Source: CAYIYO01 sp964367715 (GTDB lineage Bacteria > Chlamydiota > Chlamydiia > Chlamydiales > Criblamydiaceae). From it: a stretch of 14,286 bases of DNA. A model generated the notes under the pieces. That model was not told the origin of the DNA. It worked only from the letters and a program-made list of their open reading frames with translations, and ran no database searches. The stretch covers positions 1 through 14,286 of the forward strand of contig CAYIYO010000049.1 of the NCBI GenBank assembly GCA_964367715.1, read 5' to 3'. The translations under genes and the position numbers were made by a program. Shown here piece after piece: positions 1 to 5,815 of the stretch. Positions within the stretch are counted from its first letter, which is position 1. The number at the start of each line of letters is the position of its first letter.

Positions 1-151
1 ATTGTGCTATCCACTCTTTCTGCTGTTGTTCATTTGCTTTACCAGGGACAATAGCGGGCTTTTTATAAGAAAAACCATGCCTTTGAAGCAATTGCCTCAA
101 ACCATGAACGGTGTATTTAACACGGTACATGACATCAATTAGAAAATTCAT
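1..151 (-). CDS. IS630-family transposase, fragment cut by the window edge
   Basis: Read on the minus strand from an ATG at 151, the frame gives about 50 residues and runs off the left edge. The stretch YTVHGLRQLLQRHGFSYKKP followed by VPGKAN is the signature of the winged-helix part of IS630-type transposases, just before the DDE catalytic domain. A TAG stop lies two codons upstream of the ATG, so the usual N-terminal helix-turn-helix portion is not in frame. This means either a truncated remnant or the second part of a frameshifted transposase. No terminal inverted repeat or target duplication is visible on this side. The catalytic domain lies outside the window, so activity cannot be judged. 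Confidence 0.7.
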   Translation of the reverse strand, partial: MNFLIDVMYRVKYTVHGLRQLLQRHGFSYKKPAIVPGKANEQQQKEWIAQ

Positions 152-200
152 GCACTACATAATAAGGTCAAATGGAATTTTTGCAAATCCAAATTTTGAA

Positions 201-503
201 TCACTTTCGGAATATCAGTTCTCCTATGATTCTAAAGATTAAAACGATAGCAATAAAGGCAATAATTTCAGCAGCCAAAGGACAATAAATACAGGTAAAA
301 ACAAATCCTGTGATTAAACCACCGACAATAACAATCGCAGCGATTAAAATGGCAGCTAAGATAGCGACTCTTTTAGCGGGTTCCTTCCACGAAGCCTCTT
401 CTTTTGTTGTTTTTTCTGCATCTGAATGTTGAGAAAAACCGTTAGATGAAACTAGATATTTAGCTTGATCACTAGGTGGCACAGAATTAAGACCAGATGA
501 CAT
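201..503 (-). CDS. Small bilobed membrane protein, Inc-like
   Basis: This 100-residue protein has a polar N-terminus rich in Ser, Lys and Glu (residues 1-44). Two long hydrophobic segments follow (about 46-70 and 75-97), separated by a very short turn containing two cysteines (TCIYCPLA). A double hydrophobic hairpin of this size is the hallmark of chlamydial inclusion-membrane (Inc) proteins, which are secreted by type III secretion and inserted in the inclusion membrane; that role is inferred from shape alone. The ATG at 503 is preceded by a strong AGGAG (511-515) and by a good promoter at 540-568. No other domain is recognised. It could equally be an ordinary inner-membrane hairpin protein. 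Confidence 0.7.
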   Translation of the reverse strand: MSSGLNSVPPSDQAKYLVSSNGFSQHSDAEKTTKEEASWKEPAKRVAILAAILIAAIVIVGGLITGFVFTCIYCPLAAEIIAFIAIVLIFRIIGELIFRK

Positions 504-539
504 AACAATACTCCTTATTTTTTATTAGTAATAGTAAAT

Positions 540-568
540 AATATACACTTTTCGATTTTATTTAACAA
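540..568 (-). promoter_or_regulatory. Sigma70-type promoter of the Inc-like gene
   Basis: On the minus strand a TTGTTA (-35, at 568-563) and a TATATT (-10, at 545-540) are separated by exactly 17 bases. Transcription would begin near 533, giving a leader of about 30 bases that carries the AGGAG ribosome site of the gene starting at 503. Confidence 0.55.
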
Positions 569-642
569 TAACTAATTAGGCTATTCCCATAATTTTGTCA
601 GAACAACTTTATGGATAGGTAGGTGATTTTGCGAAGCGGGGA

Positions 643-706
643 AGCGGGAGTCCAGAGGGCCATGTAGCCCTTTGGCGGGGGTTTTTAGGGGGCAGAGCCC
701 CCTAAA
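643..706 (+). repeat. GC-rich double-hairpin element
   Basis: Two hairpins sit side by side in an AT-rich intergenic region. The first pairs CCAGAGGGC (652-660) with GCCCTTTGG (667-675) around a 6-base loop, with one G-T pair. The second is a perfect 10-bp stem, TTTAGGGGGC (684-693) with GCCCCCTAAA (697-706), closed by an AGA loop. The two are joined by a CGGGGGT linker. It resembles the dispersed two-stem palindromic elements seen in many bacterial genomes, but no second copy is present here. There is no T-run after the second stem on either strand, so a simple intrinsic terminator is unlikely. Confidence 0.6.
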
Positions 707-720
707 TGGAGGTGGGGAGA
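707..720 (+). repeat. Candidate left attachment repeat matching the ssrA 3' end
   Basis: TGGAGGTGGGGAGA here matches TGGAGGTGGAGAGA at 9121-9134, the ssrA acceptor and T-stem region, at 13 of 14 positions and in the same orientation. A direct copy of the ssrA 3' end is what an element inserted there could leave at its far boundary. The match is purine-rich and short, and serine recombinases usually need only a very short identical core, so this is a candidate boundary only. Confidence 0.35.
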
Positions 721-776
721 TGCATTCAGAACTTTCAATCCCCAAAAATTACTTCTTTTCAAGCCTTATCAAAGTA

Positions 777-785
777 TGCTATCCT
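777..785 (+). promoter_or_regulatory. Possible extended -10 promoter of the beta-lactamase gene
   Basis: TGC-TATCCT forms an extended -10 box. A weak TTTCAA lies 17 bases upstream as a possible -35. Transcription would start around 792, about 20 bases before the ATG at 814. It is only a moderate match to consensus. Confidence 0.28.
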
Positions 786-813
786 CTCGAGCTTCATAGT
801 CCAGAGGAGAAGA

Positions 814-2100
814 ATGATGAGAATATTTTTCGTATTATTGACGTTTTTAGGATTTTCTTGTCAGCAGCTCCGTGGAGAAGAAAATTTCATTCTTATCGAT
901 GGTTCTACGAGTGAAATCATCAAAGAATTTGGTTCTAACATTGAAGAGCGTGTTACTCCTGCCTCTTCTTTTAAAATTGTTCTAAGCTTAATGGGATATG
1001 ACGCAGGGATTTTACAGGATGAGCAGACCCCAACCTGGCATTTTCAGGAAGTATATGATGATTTCTTGGACTCATGGAAGCAATCTCAGAATCCACAGAC
1101 TTGGATGAACCGCTCTTGCATTTGGTTTTCAAAAATTATCGCATTACAACTTGGTCTTGAAACAATCGAGCAATATTTATCCTCATTTAAGTATGGAAAT
1201 CAAGATTTCTCTACAGGAATGGTACCTCCAGGATCAACTAATCCTGCATGGCTAAGTTCATCTTTAACAATTTCTCCGAAAGAACAAGTTGAGTTTATTC
1301 AAAAAATGATCCGAGAGAAGTTGCCGATTTCAAGTAATGCTCTTCAAATAACGAAAAATCTTCTGTTTAAAGAAGAGATATCGCACGGATGGAAATTATT
1401 TGGCAAAACTGGACTGGGTAGCACTGTTGATGAAAATGGTAAGAACTTGAAAGTTAGATGGTTTGTAGGATGGGTAGAAAGCGGTCAGAATTTTTTCCCA
1501 TTTGCCTATCTAATGCAAGAACATGAAATCGATATTCTTCAAACTGTTCCAAGAGTCAAACAACTTTTAGAAGAATCTAATTTATGGAATTTAAGAGAGG
1601 GAGAGATGCAAAAAGAGTTGATAACAATGCCTGAGATCAAATTGGTTGGCATTTGTGTTCGTACTAGCAATGAGCAAGAGTTAGACAAAATGAAAGGAAA
1701 TATTTTTCCTTGTGTTCAAAAATATTTCCATCAAGGAATGGCTGAAAAAATTTCAAATCGTAAAAGACCAGGCACAACATTTTGTGCATACACAGACTAC
1801 GAAACAGATCACAATGGAGAATATACCTACTTTATTGGTGAAGAAGTTTCTTCTTTTAATGATCTATTGACTGAAGGATTTCAACAGCTAGTGATTCCAA
1901 AACAACAATATGCAAAGTTTACAACTAATCCTGCACCGATGCCTGATGTCATCGTGAATGCTTGGAAAGAAATTTGGGAAATGTCTTCAAAGCAATTAGG
2001 TGGACATCGTTCTTACAAGACAGACTTTGAGATTTATGATGAAAGAGCAGCTGATCATCAAAATATCGTTTTAGATCTATATATTGGTATTACACCTTAA
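814..2100 (+). CDS. Exported class D (OXA-type) beta-lactamase fused to a C-terminal GyrI-like effector-binding domain
   Basis: The 428-residue product starts at ATG 814, preceded by AGAGGAGA (803-810). The frame is open further upstream, but only this start puts a signal peptide (MMRIFFVLLTFLGFSC) at the N-terminus. Residues about 22-260 carry the class D serine beta-lactamase set: S51-x-x-K54 (PASSFK), S101-x-I103, Y127-G128-N129, W146, and K198-T199-G200 followed by WFVGW. Catalysis would use Ser51 and a carbamylated Lys54 to open beta-lactams in the periplasm. Residues about 270-428 match the GyrI-like/AraC effector-binding fold: IKLVGI start, YTYFIGEEV, IPKQQYAKF, W384-x3-W388, DFEIYDER and a DLYIGI end. 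That fold binds cationic or hydrophobic drugs, and some members hydrolyse cyclopropane-type cytotoxins. All catalytic motifs are intact and the two halves share one frame. The Nudix gene follows directly. Confidence 0.85.
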   Translation: MMRIFFVLLTFLGFSCQQLRGEENFILIDGSTSEIIKEFGSNIEERVTPASSFKIVLSLMGYDAGILQDEQTPTWHFQEVYDDFLDSWKQSQNPQTWMNRSCIWFSKIIALQLGLETIEQYLSSFKYGNQDFSTGMVPPGSTNPAWLSSSLTISPKEQVEFIQKMIREKLPISSNALQITKNLLFKEEISHGWKLFGKTGLGSTVDENGKNLKVRWFVGWVESGQNFFPFAYLMQEHEIDILQTVPRVKQLLEESNLWNLREGEMQKELITMPEIKLVGICVRTSNEQELDKMKGNIFPCVQKYFHQGMAEKISNRKRPGTTFCAYTDYETDHNGEYTYFIGEEVSSFNDLLTEGFQQLVIPKQQYAKFTTNPAPMPDVIVNAWKEIWEMSSKQLGGHRSYKTDFEIYDERAADHQNIVLDLYIGITP

Positions 2101-2113
2101 TTATATTTTCAAA

Positions 2114-2647
2114 ATGAATAAGATTTACAACGCTAAACGCCTATTCTTATACGTACATCTGTGGATTATATCTATGTCAACACACATAAATGCCTCGGTA
2201 GACATGCCTAAACCTCGAGTAGGTGTAGGAGTTATCGTAGTAAAAGAGGGTAAAATTCTTTTAGGTAAAAGGAAAGGTGCTCATGGAAGCGGCTGTTACA
2301 GCACTCCTGGAGGCAATTTAGAATTTAAAGAAACCGTGGAAATATGTGCAAAAAGAGAGTTAGATGAAGAAACTGGGCTGATTCCTCTGTCGATTCAGTT
2401 GGGCCCATGGACTCAAGATATCATTGATGAGCAAAAACATTATATCAGTCTTTTCGCTATCATTACTGAATTTGAGGGAGAACCTCAATTACTAGAACCT
2501 CATAAGTGCGAGGGTTGGGATTGGTATATGTGGGATGAATTACCTATGCCACTTTTTCCACCATTAACATCTTTAATAAAATCCCTAGGTATAGAAAAGC
2601 TGAAAGAAATGACGGATTCAAGGACCTGTATTTTTGATGAAACTTGA
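2114..2647 (+). CDS. Nudix hydrolase, NUDT15/MTH1-like
   Basis: The perfect Nudix box G-x5-E-x7-RE-x2-EE-x-G is present (GGNLEFKE ... KRELDEETGL), which binds divalent metal and cleaves nucleoside diphosphate linkages. The flanking pattern RVGVGVIVV, LLGKRKGAHGSG, EQKHYISLF and LEPHKCEGWDWYMWDELP follows the NUDT15-like group that cleans up modified nucleotides. Start choice is uncertain. ATG 2114 gives 177 residues with a 30-residue N-terminal extension containing a hydrophobic stretch (LFLYVHLWIISM). The conserved domain itself begins only at the internal ATG 2203 (MPKPRVGVG); ATG 2174 is another option, and the frame also opens at a TTG at 2084 that overlaps the preceding gene. None of these starts has a convincing ribosome site, so translation may be coupled to the beta-lactamase gene. 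Substrate cannot be told from sequence. Confidence 0.85.
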   Translation: MNKIYNAKRLFLYVHLWIISMSTHINASVDMPKPRVGVGVIVVKEGKILLGKRKGAHGSGCYSTPGGNLEFKETVEICAKRELDEETGLIPLSIQLGPWTQDIIDEQKHYISLFAIITEFEGEPQLLEPHKCEGWDWYMWDELPMPLFPPLTSLIKSLGIEKLKEMTDSRTCIFDET

Positions 2648-2652
2648 ATGGT

Positions 2653-3339
2653 TTATTTAACTGTATCCTTTTGATATGTAATCGAATGATCTTCTTGAAC
2701 ATCGCTGACCCAATTGTCCTTATCCCAAGAAGAAAGAAAGTTTTTAGTAATTGGTAAATGCTTTTCCAAGGGATTGCCTGCTTGCCATTTTCCAGTTAGC
2801 TCGGCGAACGGAATTTTAACTGTAAAGGGAACATCACCCAATCCACCTACAGTATAAGGCTGAAAAACTAAAATGAGAAATTCGTGATCTACCACAAATG
2901 TCTTAATCAGTTCTTGGTTTAGGTGATTACATAATGGATCAGATCCTTTAAAGTAGCTACAATCGCCATGATGCTTGAAAAAGTTTTCACAATAGCTCCG
3001 TAGAAATTCCTTTTGACTGGGTTGCGGAAACAAATCATTTAATGAAATTTCTTTGAAAGAGCTGTTTATCTTGACGTATGTTTTGCCTTCGTATTGCGTC
3101 CAACCATGTGGTAAATGATCAAATACAAAAACATTTCCCATAAGGCTTACCACGTTATCCGAAAATAGAATGGCTCTTAAATGATAATTCATTTGAAAAG
3201 GCCCTTCATCTAAAATGCTTTCGGTTAAAATAGTGGCGATAAAATCTTTTTTGATTTCCTCGATATTATCCAATCTTTTATTTGAATCTGAAGAACAGGC
3301 TGTAAAGATAAGAAGCAAAAAAAGATAACTTATTCTCAT
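2653..3339 (-). CDS. Lipoprotein with DUF3298/RsiV-like C-terminal domain
   Basis: From ATG 3339 the product has 228 residues. It begins MRISYLFLLLIFTAC, a lipoprotein signal with Cys15 as the lipidated residue. An upstream ATG at 3384 is possible but would bury this signal, so 3339 is preferred. Residues about 155-185 (LILVFQPYTVGGLGDVPFTVKIPFAEL) match the C-terminal signature of DUF3298, and the DLFPQPSQKEFL segment fits its middle part. Known DUF3298 proteins include RsiV, which binds lysozyme directly, and peptidoglycan-modifying proteins such as PdaC. Cys117, Cys127 and Cys137 may form disulfides. The gene starts 13 bases after the stop of the WRNNNPG-domain gene, so both are probably co-transcribed and translationally coupled; no clear ribosome site is seen. 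Its function is unproven; an immunity or inhibitor role is an inference. Confidence 0.7.
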   Translation of the reverse strand: MRISYLFLLLIFTACSSDSNKRLDNIEEIKKDFIATILTESILDEGPFQMNYHLRAILFSDNVVSLMGNVFVFDHLPHGWTQYEGKTYVKINSSFKEISLNDLFPQPSQKEFLRSYCENFFKHHGDCSYFKGSDPLCNHLNQELIKTFVVDHEFLILVFQPYTVGGLGDVPFTVKIPFAELTGKWQAGNPLEKHLPITKNFLSSWDKDNWVSDVQEDHSITYQKDTVK

Positions 3340-3352
3340 AAAACACACAATT

Positions 3353-4042
3353 TTAGGTGATAATAACGAAGCCATGTTGACCATATTCAGGTCTTAGATA
3401 ATGATTTCCATTTTTCATGTGAACGAGTACAGCATGCAATTTACTCTCCATAGTCCACTTGATGGCTTCATGTTTTGGAAGCCATATAGACTCTTTATCC
3501 GTGCAAACTAAATATTCAGTGATCACGCCTCTTTTTTTATGTACTCCTGAAATAATCCATTTTGGAATAAAGTCTTCCTCACCGACCTCCCAACGCTCAT
3601 TTTTTTCGATAGCTTTCCAGTATCTTTCAAATTCTTCGTCGGATAGAGAGCTGATTTTGCGATTGGGGTCAAGATTGCTCATTTTTGCAATCTTTGGACC
3701 ATGACCAGGATCTTCTTTAACATATCTAATAGAAGCTTCTAATAAAGTTAGATTTCGATAGCGGCTGCCTCTCAACATAACAACCAAAGCCTCGTGCCCT
3801 GTTTCATAATCAGGATAAACAGCATACTCATACTCCCCAAATCCTGCTGAGCCGATTGCACGTCTATCCTTACTCATACTATAAGGGCTTTTAAGAAGCG
3901 CTCCTGGATTATTACACCTCCAAGTTCGTTTTCCACCACTTCGGATGATCATGTTGCCTTGTTCATCGAAATACTGAACAGTAAACATACTTGGTGGATC
4001 TCCAATATTTGGAGGGCCTGATTTAGCACTTACAAAGACCAT
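3353..4042 (-). CDS. WRNNNPG-domain protein (possible cell-wall-active effector) with DUF3892-like C-terminus
   Basis: The 229-residue product starts at ATG 4042 behind AGGTGA (revcomp of 4047-4052). Residues 36-110 hold GGKRTWRCNNPGALL, AIGSAGFGEYEYAVYPDYETGHEAL and LTLLEASIRYV. This is the pattern of phage- and effector-associated domains of the WRNNNPGNL type (PRD1 P5-like), often thought to act on peptidoglycan, although the activity is not well established. Residues about 163-220 (ISGVHKKRGVITEYLVC ... EAIKWTMESKLHAVLVHM ... YLRPEYG) resemble DUF3892, a small domain also found at the ends of toxin-like proteins. No signal peptide is present, so any export would need a specialised secretion system. 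It is followed at once by a DUF3298 lipoprotein, which suggests a functional pair. Function is unassigned. Confidence 0.65.
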   Translation of the reverse strand: MVFVSAKSGPPNIGDPPSMFTVQYFDEQGNMIIRSGGKRTWRCNNPGALLKSPYSMSKDRRAIGSAGFGEYEYAVYPDYETGHEALVVMLRGSRYRNLTLLEASIRYVKEDPGHGPKIAKMSNLDPNRKISSLSDEEFERYWKAIEKNERWEVGEEDFIPKWIISGVHKKRGVITEYLVCTDKESIWLPKHEAIKWTMESKLHAVLVHMKNGNHYLRPEYGQHGFVIIT

Positions 4043-4109
4043 ACGATCACCTAATTTATATTTTCGATTGTTGCTACTACAACAGGGAATGAGTTTATGC
4101 TTTTTCGCT

Positions 4110-4121
4110 AGGAAGCTTCCT
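4110..4121. repeat. Perfect 12-bp palindrome between divergent genes
   Basis: AGGAAGCTTCCT is fully self-complementary and lies in the 261-base gap between the divergent genes ending at 4042 and starting at 4304. It could be an operator for either direction. Apart from a short TCATC-TTTT-GATGA hairpin just after it, I see nothing else in this gap except the weak promoter listed separately. Confidence 0.3.
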
Positions 4122-4271
4122 TTGCATCATCTTTTGATGAGTCATTCTATGGCAATTTAGGAAAGGTTGCAATTACAAAGTTACATAAGGTTTGTCAACA
4201 AGCTTGAGTTTAAATTTCTCCTGAAATGGATCTGATATTCATGCTTCTTCTGCTTCGCCTGTGAAATCCCA

Positions 4272-4298
4272 TTGAAAATGTTGACTAATTTCTATACA
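4272..4298 (+). promoter_or_regulatory. Weak promoter-like sequence before the 4304 gene
   Basis: TTGAAA (4272-4277) and TATACA (4293-4298) are separated by 15 bases, shorter than ideal. A start site near 4305 would leave the ATG at 4304 without a leader and would favour the ATG pair at 4328/4331. Confidence 0.22.
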
Positions 4299-4303
4299 GT
4301 TTC

Positions 4304-4891
4304 ATGTTTCGCACTAATAAGTTTTTGATGATGAAAGATGTGAAAATTATTTTAAGCTGCCTTTTGAAAGATTTTGACTCGGATGATTCCTTAGAAGGTC
4401 TTATCTATGCCATTCGAGATCTTATCAATCTTAGAGACTCTCATGAATGTCTGCAAAGAAGCATCGCTGAATTATCGAAAATGAAAATTCAGGATCAAAA
4501 ACATTTTGAGAATATCGCTTTAGCAGTAATTAAAGATGTACATCAAGCAACATCGGATCTGAGGAAAAAAATCGACTGTTTTCCTCGATTGAAGGAAGCT
4601 ATTAATCCAACGTTCTTTGCTGACATAAAAAATAAGGTCAAGCTCACTGAATATCCTATTGAAGAGAGACCTCTTCTACTTATAGACCCATTTCTCAAAC
4701 TTCTAAGAGCTGTTCTAGATTGTGGAGAAATAGAAAACTTGATTACTCCCTACGCCTCCATAGCGTCCAATAATGACAGCAAGTTCATCAGAGAAATCAT
4801 CTTCTCCGATAATATCAGAACATTTTGTAGGGACGCTGAGCACTTTCGAGGAAAAAGAGATATGGCTTTATGGAATTCCTGGGATAAATGA
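4304..4891 (+). CDS. Hypothetical protein, probably the first part of a frameshifted gene
   Basis: The frame gives 195 residues, mostly helical and charged, with no family that I recognise and no signal peptide or membrane segment. The ATG at 4304 has no clear ribosome site; the ATG pair at 4328/4331 is an alternative start. Its last 119 bases overlap the next frame (4773-5213), and the C-terminal tail RGKRDMALWNSWDK looks less natural than the overlapping reading EEKEIWLYGIPGINEAPP. Skipping one base in the A5 run at 4852-4856 would join the two into a protein of about 302 residues. It lies within the accessory block between the lipoprotein pair and the HGG gene. It may be an inactivated gene or two overlapping genes. 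Confidence 0.5.
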   Translation: MFRTNKFLMMKDVKIILSCLLKDFDSDDSLEGLIYAIRDLINLRDSHECLQRSIAELSKMKIQDQKHFENIALAVIKDVHQATSDLRKKIDCFPRLKEAINPTFFADIKNKVKLTEYPIEERPLLLIDPFLKLLRAVLDCGEIENLITPYASIASNNDSKFIREIIFSDNIRTFCRDAEHFRGKRDMALWNSWDK

Positions 4892-5213
4892 AGCCCCTCC
4901 AGCTATTTTTTATGAGCAAAAACCTGAAACATTCATCATTACAGCTTTAGAACTTTTCATTCACCCCTTTGATTGTCAGATCTGGATTATTTTGCATCAC
5001 ACCGATAGAGAATACGTTCCTTATTTTGTTGTAACATGCAGAGATGGAAGTAGGGCATACAAATTTGCCATGGATCTTCTGGAACTTCCTAAGGGAGCTA
5101 TACTTGATTATGAAGATTTGCCAGCAAGCTGCAATGCCAAATGGACGATGTTATTGGCATGGTGGGGCAATGTTGATAAAGCATGGTCAATGCACAAAGA
5201 AGGCCAAAGCTAA
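4773..5213 (+). CDS. Hypothetical protein, probably the second part of a frameshifted gene
   Basis: The 146-residue frame has no ribosome site before its ATG at 4773, which lies inside the preceding gene. From about residue 28 onward (EKEIWLYGIPGINEAPPAIFYEQKPETF ... DREYVPYFVVTCRDG) it reads like a globular protein. The first 27 residues, rich in Ser and Thr, look like a shadow of the other frame. The end also overlaps the HGG-motif gene in a third frame from 5110. Being squeezed on both sides suggests a continuation of the 4304 gene through a +1 shift near 4852-4856 rather than an independent gene. No known domain is recognised. Confidence 0.4.
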   Translation: MTASSSEKSSSPIISEHFVGTLSTFEEKEIWLYGIPGINEAPPAIFYEQKPETFIITALELFIHPFDCQIWIILHHTDREYVPYFVVTCRDGSRAYKFAMDLLELPKGAILDYEDLPASCNAKWTMLLAWWGNVDKAWSMHKEGQS

Positions 5214-5292
5214 GCGCGTTGAGTACCGACTTTTGATCAATGACTTGAGAAAGTCTCTTGTATCTTTGGAGGATTTTATCTATGTGGGATGA
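5110..5292 (+). CDS. Short HGG-motif protein typical of mobile elements
   Basis: The 60-residue frame reads MKICQQAAMPNGRCYWHGG, then LIKHGQCTKKAKAKR. This is the core of the small CQ-x-AMPNGRC-x2-HGG ... KHG-x-(Y/C)-(S/T) family carried by phages, plasmids and integrated elements, whose function is unknown. Members usually have an upstream RCGAKTR-type segment and a GPKTPEG segment between HGG and KHG. Both are missing here, so this is a short form or a degraded copy. The two Cys and the HGG might form a small metal site, which is only a guess. It overlaps the 4773-5213 frame by 104 bases and the next gene by 11, and contains that gene's ribosome site. No good ribosome site precedes ATG 5110. 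Confidence 0.55.
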   Translation: MKICQQAAMPNGRCYWHGGAMLIKHGQCTKKAKAKRVEYRLLINDLRKSLVSLEDFIYVG

Positions 5293-5533
5293 CTTAGAAT
5301 ATATTGACAAGGACTTTGATATAGCCAAGGCAAATAAACATCATTTGAAGTATCTCCGAAAGATGCGGTCTGAATGCCCTCATCTACCTGAGAGTTTAAC
5401 GAAAAAGTTAGCTCTATGGGAAAGACATTTTATGGGAGATCTAGAGGCTACTAAAGAGGTTTTGATTTTATATGGCTTAGCTCAAAGAGGTGATTTTGAC
5501 TTTGAGCAAGAGGAATGGTTTCAGCCTGATTAG
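5282..5533 (+). CDS. Small acidic hypothetical protein
   Basis: The product has 83 residues. ATG 5282 is preceded by GGAGG at 5268-5272 with a 9-base gap, a clear ribosome site lying within the end of the HGG gene, so an upstream in-frame ATG at 5258 is less likely. The protein is helical and Asp/Glu-rich at both ends (MWDDLEYIDKDFD ... DFDFEQEEWFQPD), with a basic middle (HHLKYLRKMRSE). No signal, membrane segment or known domain is seen. Overlap with the HGG gene suggests the two are translated together. Its place next to the recombinase module suggests a mobile-element accessory role. Confidence 0.65.
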   Translation: MWDDLEYIDKDFDIAKANKHHLKYLRKMRSECPHLPESLTKKLALWERHFMGDLEATKEVLILYGLAQRGDFDFEQEEWFQPD

Positions 5534-5546
5534 AATTGAATTCTAG

Positions 5547-5575
5547 TTGCAAAGTTCTGCAAGCATTGATATTGT
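5547..5575 (+). promoter_or_regulatory. Possible promoter of the recombinase module
   Basis: TTGCAA (5547-5552) and TATTGT (5570-5575) are separated by 17 bases in the 69-base gap before the excisionase-like gene. Each box matches consensus at four of six positions. The -10 overlaps the inverted repeat at 5565-5586. Confidence 0.38.
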
Positions 5576-5586
5576 TTAAAATCAAT
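5565..5586. promoter_or_regulatory. Inverted repeat, possible operator of the recombinase module
   Basis: ATTGAT (5565-5570) and ATCAAT (5581-5586) are exact inverted copies spaced by 10 bases, one helical turn apart in spacing typical of dimeric regulators. They cover the possible -10 box and lie just before the MerR-type gene, which could bind here. A second inverted repeat, TAGAATT-G-AATTCTA, lies at 5531-5545. Confidence 0.3.
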
Positions 5587-5602
5587 AATGGAGGAAACCA
5601 TC

Positions 5603-5800
5603 ATGGAGAAGATTGACGATTATCTACAGATCAACGAAGCCGCCGCATATTTGGGTATTTCACCTAGCACTTTGCGCAATTGGGAAAAGCAAGGAAAGCT
5701 ATCAACCCATCGTAATCCTATAAATAGCTATCGCCTCTATAAGAAAAAGGATCTTGAAAACCTTCTGAAGTCTATTCGCAACTCAAGTACCTCTAAATAA
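5603..5800 (+). CDS. MerR-type excisionase-like DNA-binding protein
   Basis: The 65-residue protein consists almost entirely of one winged helix-turn-helix of the HTH_17/MerR kind: YLQINEAAAYLGISPSTLRNW is the helix-turn-helix and EKQGKLSTHRNPINSYRLYKKKDLENLL is the wing and last helix. ATG 5603 is chosen over 5588 because GGAGG at 5590-5594 lies eight bases upstream of it. Such small proteins act as recombination directionality factors (excisionases) or as repressors of integration genes. It is the first gene of a unit with the RecG-like protein 15 bases downstream and the serine recombinase after that. Its context supports a role in steering integration against excision. It lacks the MerR sensor and dimerisation parts. 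Confidence 0.8.
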   Translation: MEKIDDYLQINEAAAYLGISPSTLRNWEKQGKLSTHRNPINSYRLYKKKDLENLLKSIRNSSTSK

Positions 5801-5815
5801 CCGCAAGGACCTCAC

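Noticed and set aside
706..813. Longer beta-lactamase start at 706
   Set aside because: It begins inside the hairpin element and adds 36 residues before a clear signal peptide; ATG 814 has the strong ribosome site.
672..914. Short plus-strand frame overlapping the beta-lactamase start
   Set aside because: It runs through the double-hairpin element and the signal peptide region in another frame and has no protein-like features.
3459..3704. 81-residue plus-strand frame
   Set aside because: It lies antisense within the WRNNNPG-domain gene, with no ribosome site and no family pattern.
5044..5109. Longer start of the HGG protein at 5044
   Set aside because: The added residues (MEVGHTNLPWIFWNF...) do not match the family, and no ribosome site is seen; the shared core begins at about 5110.
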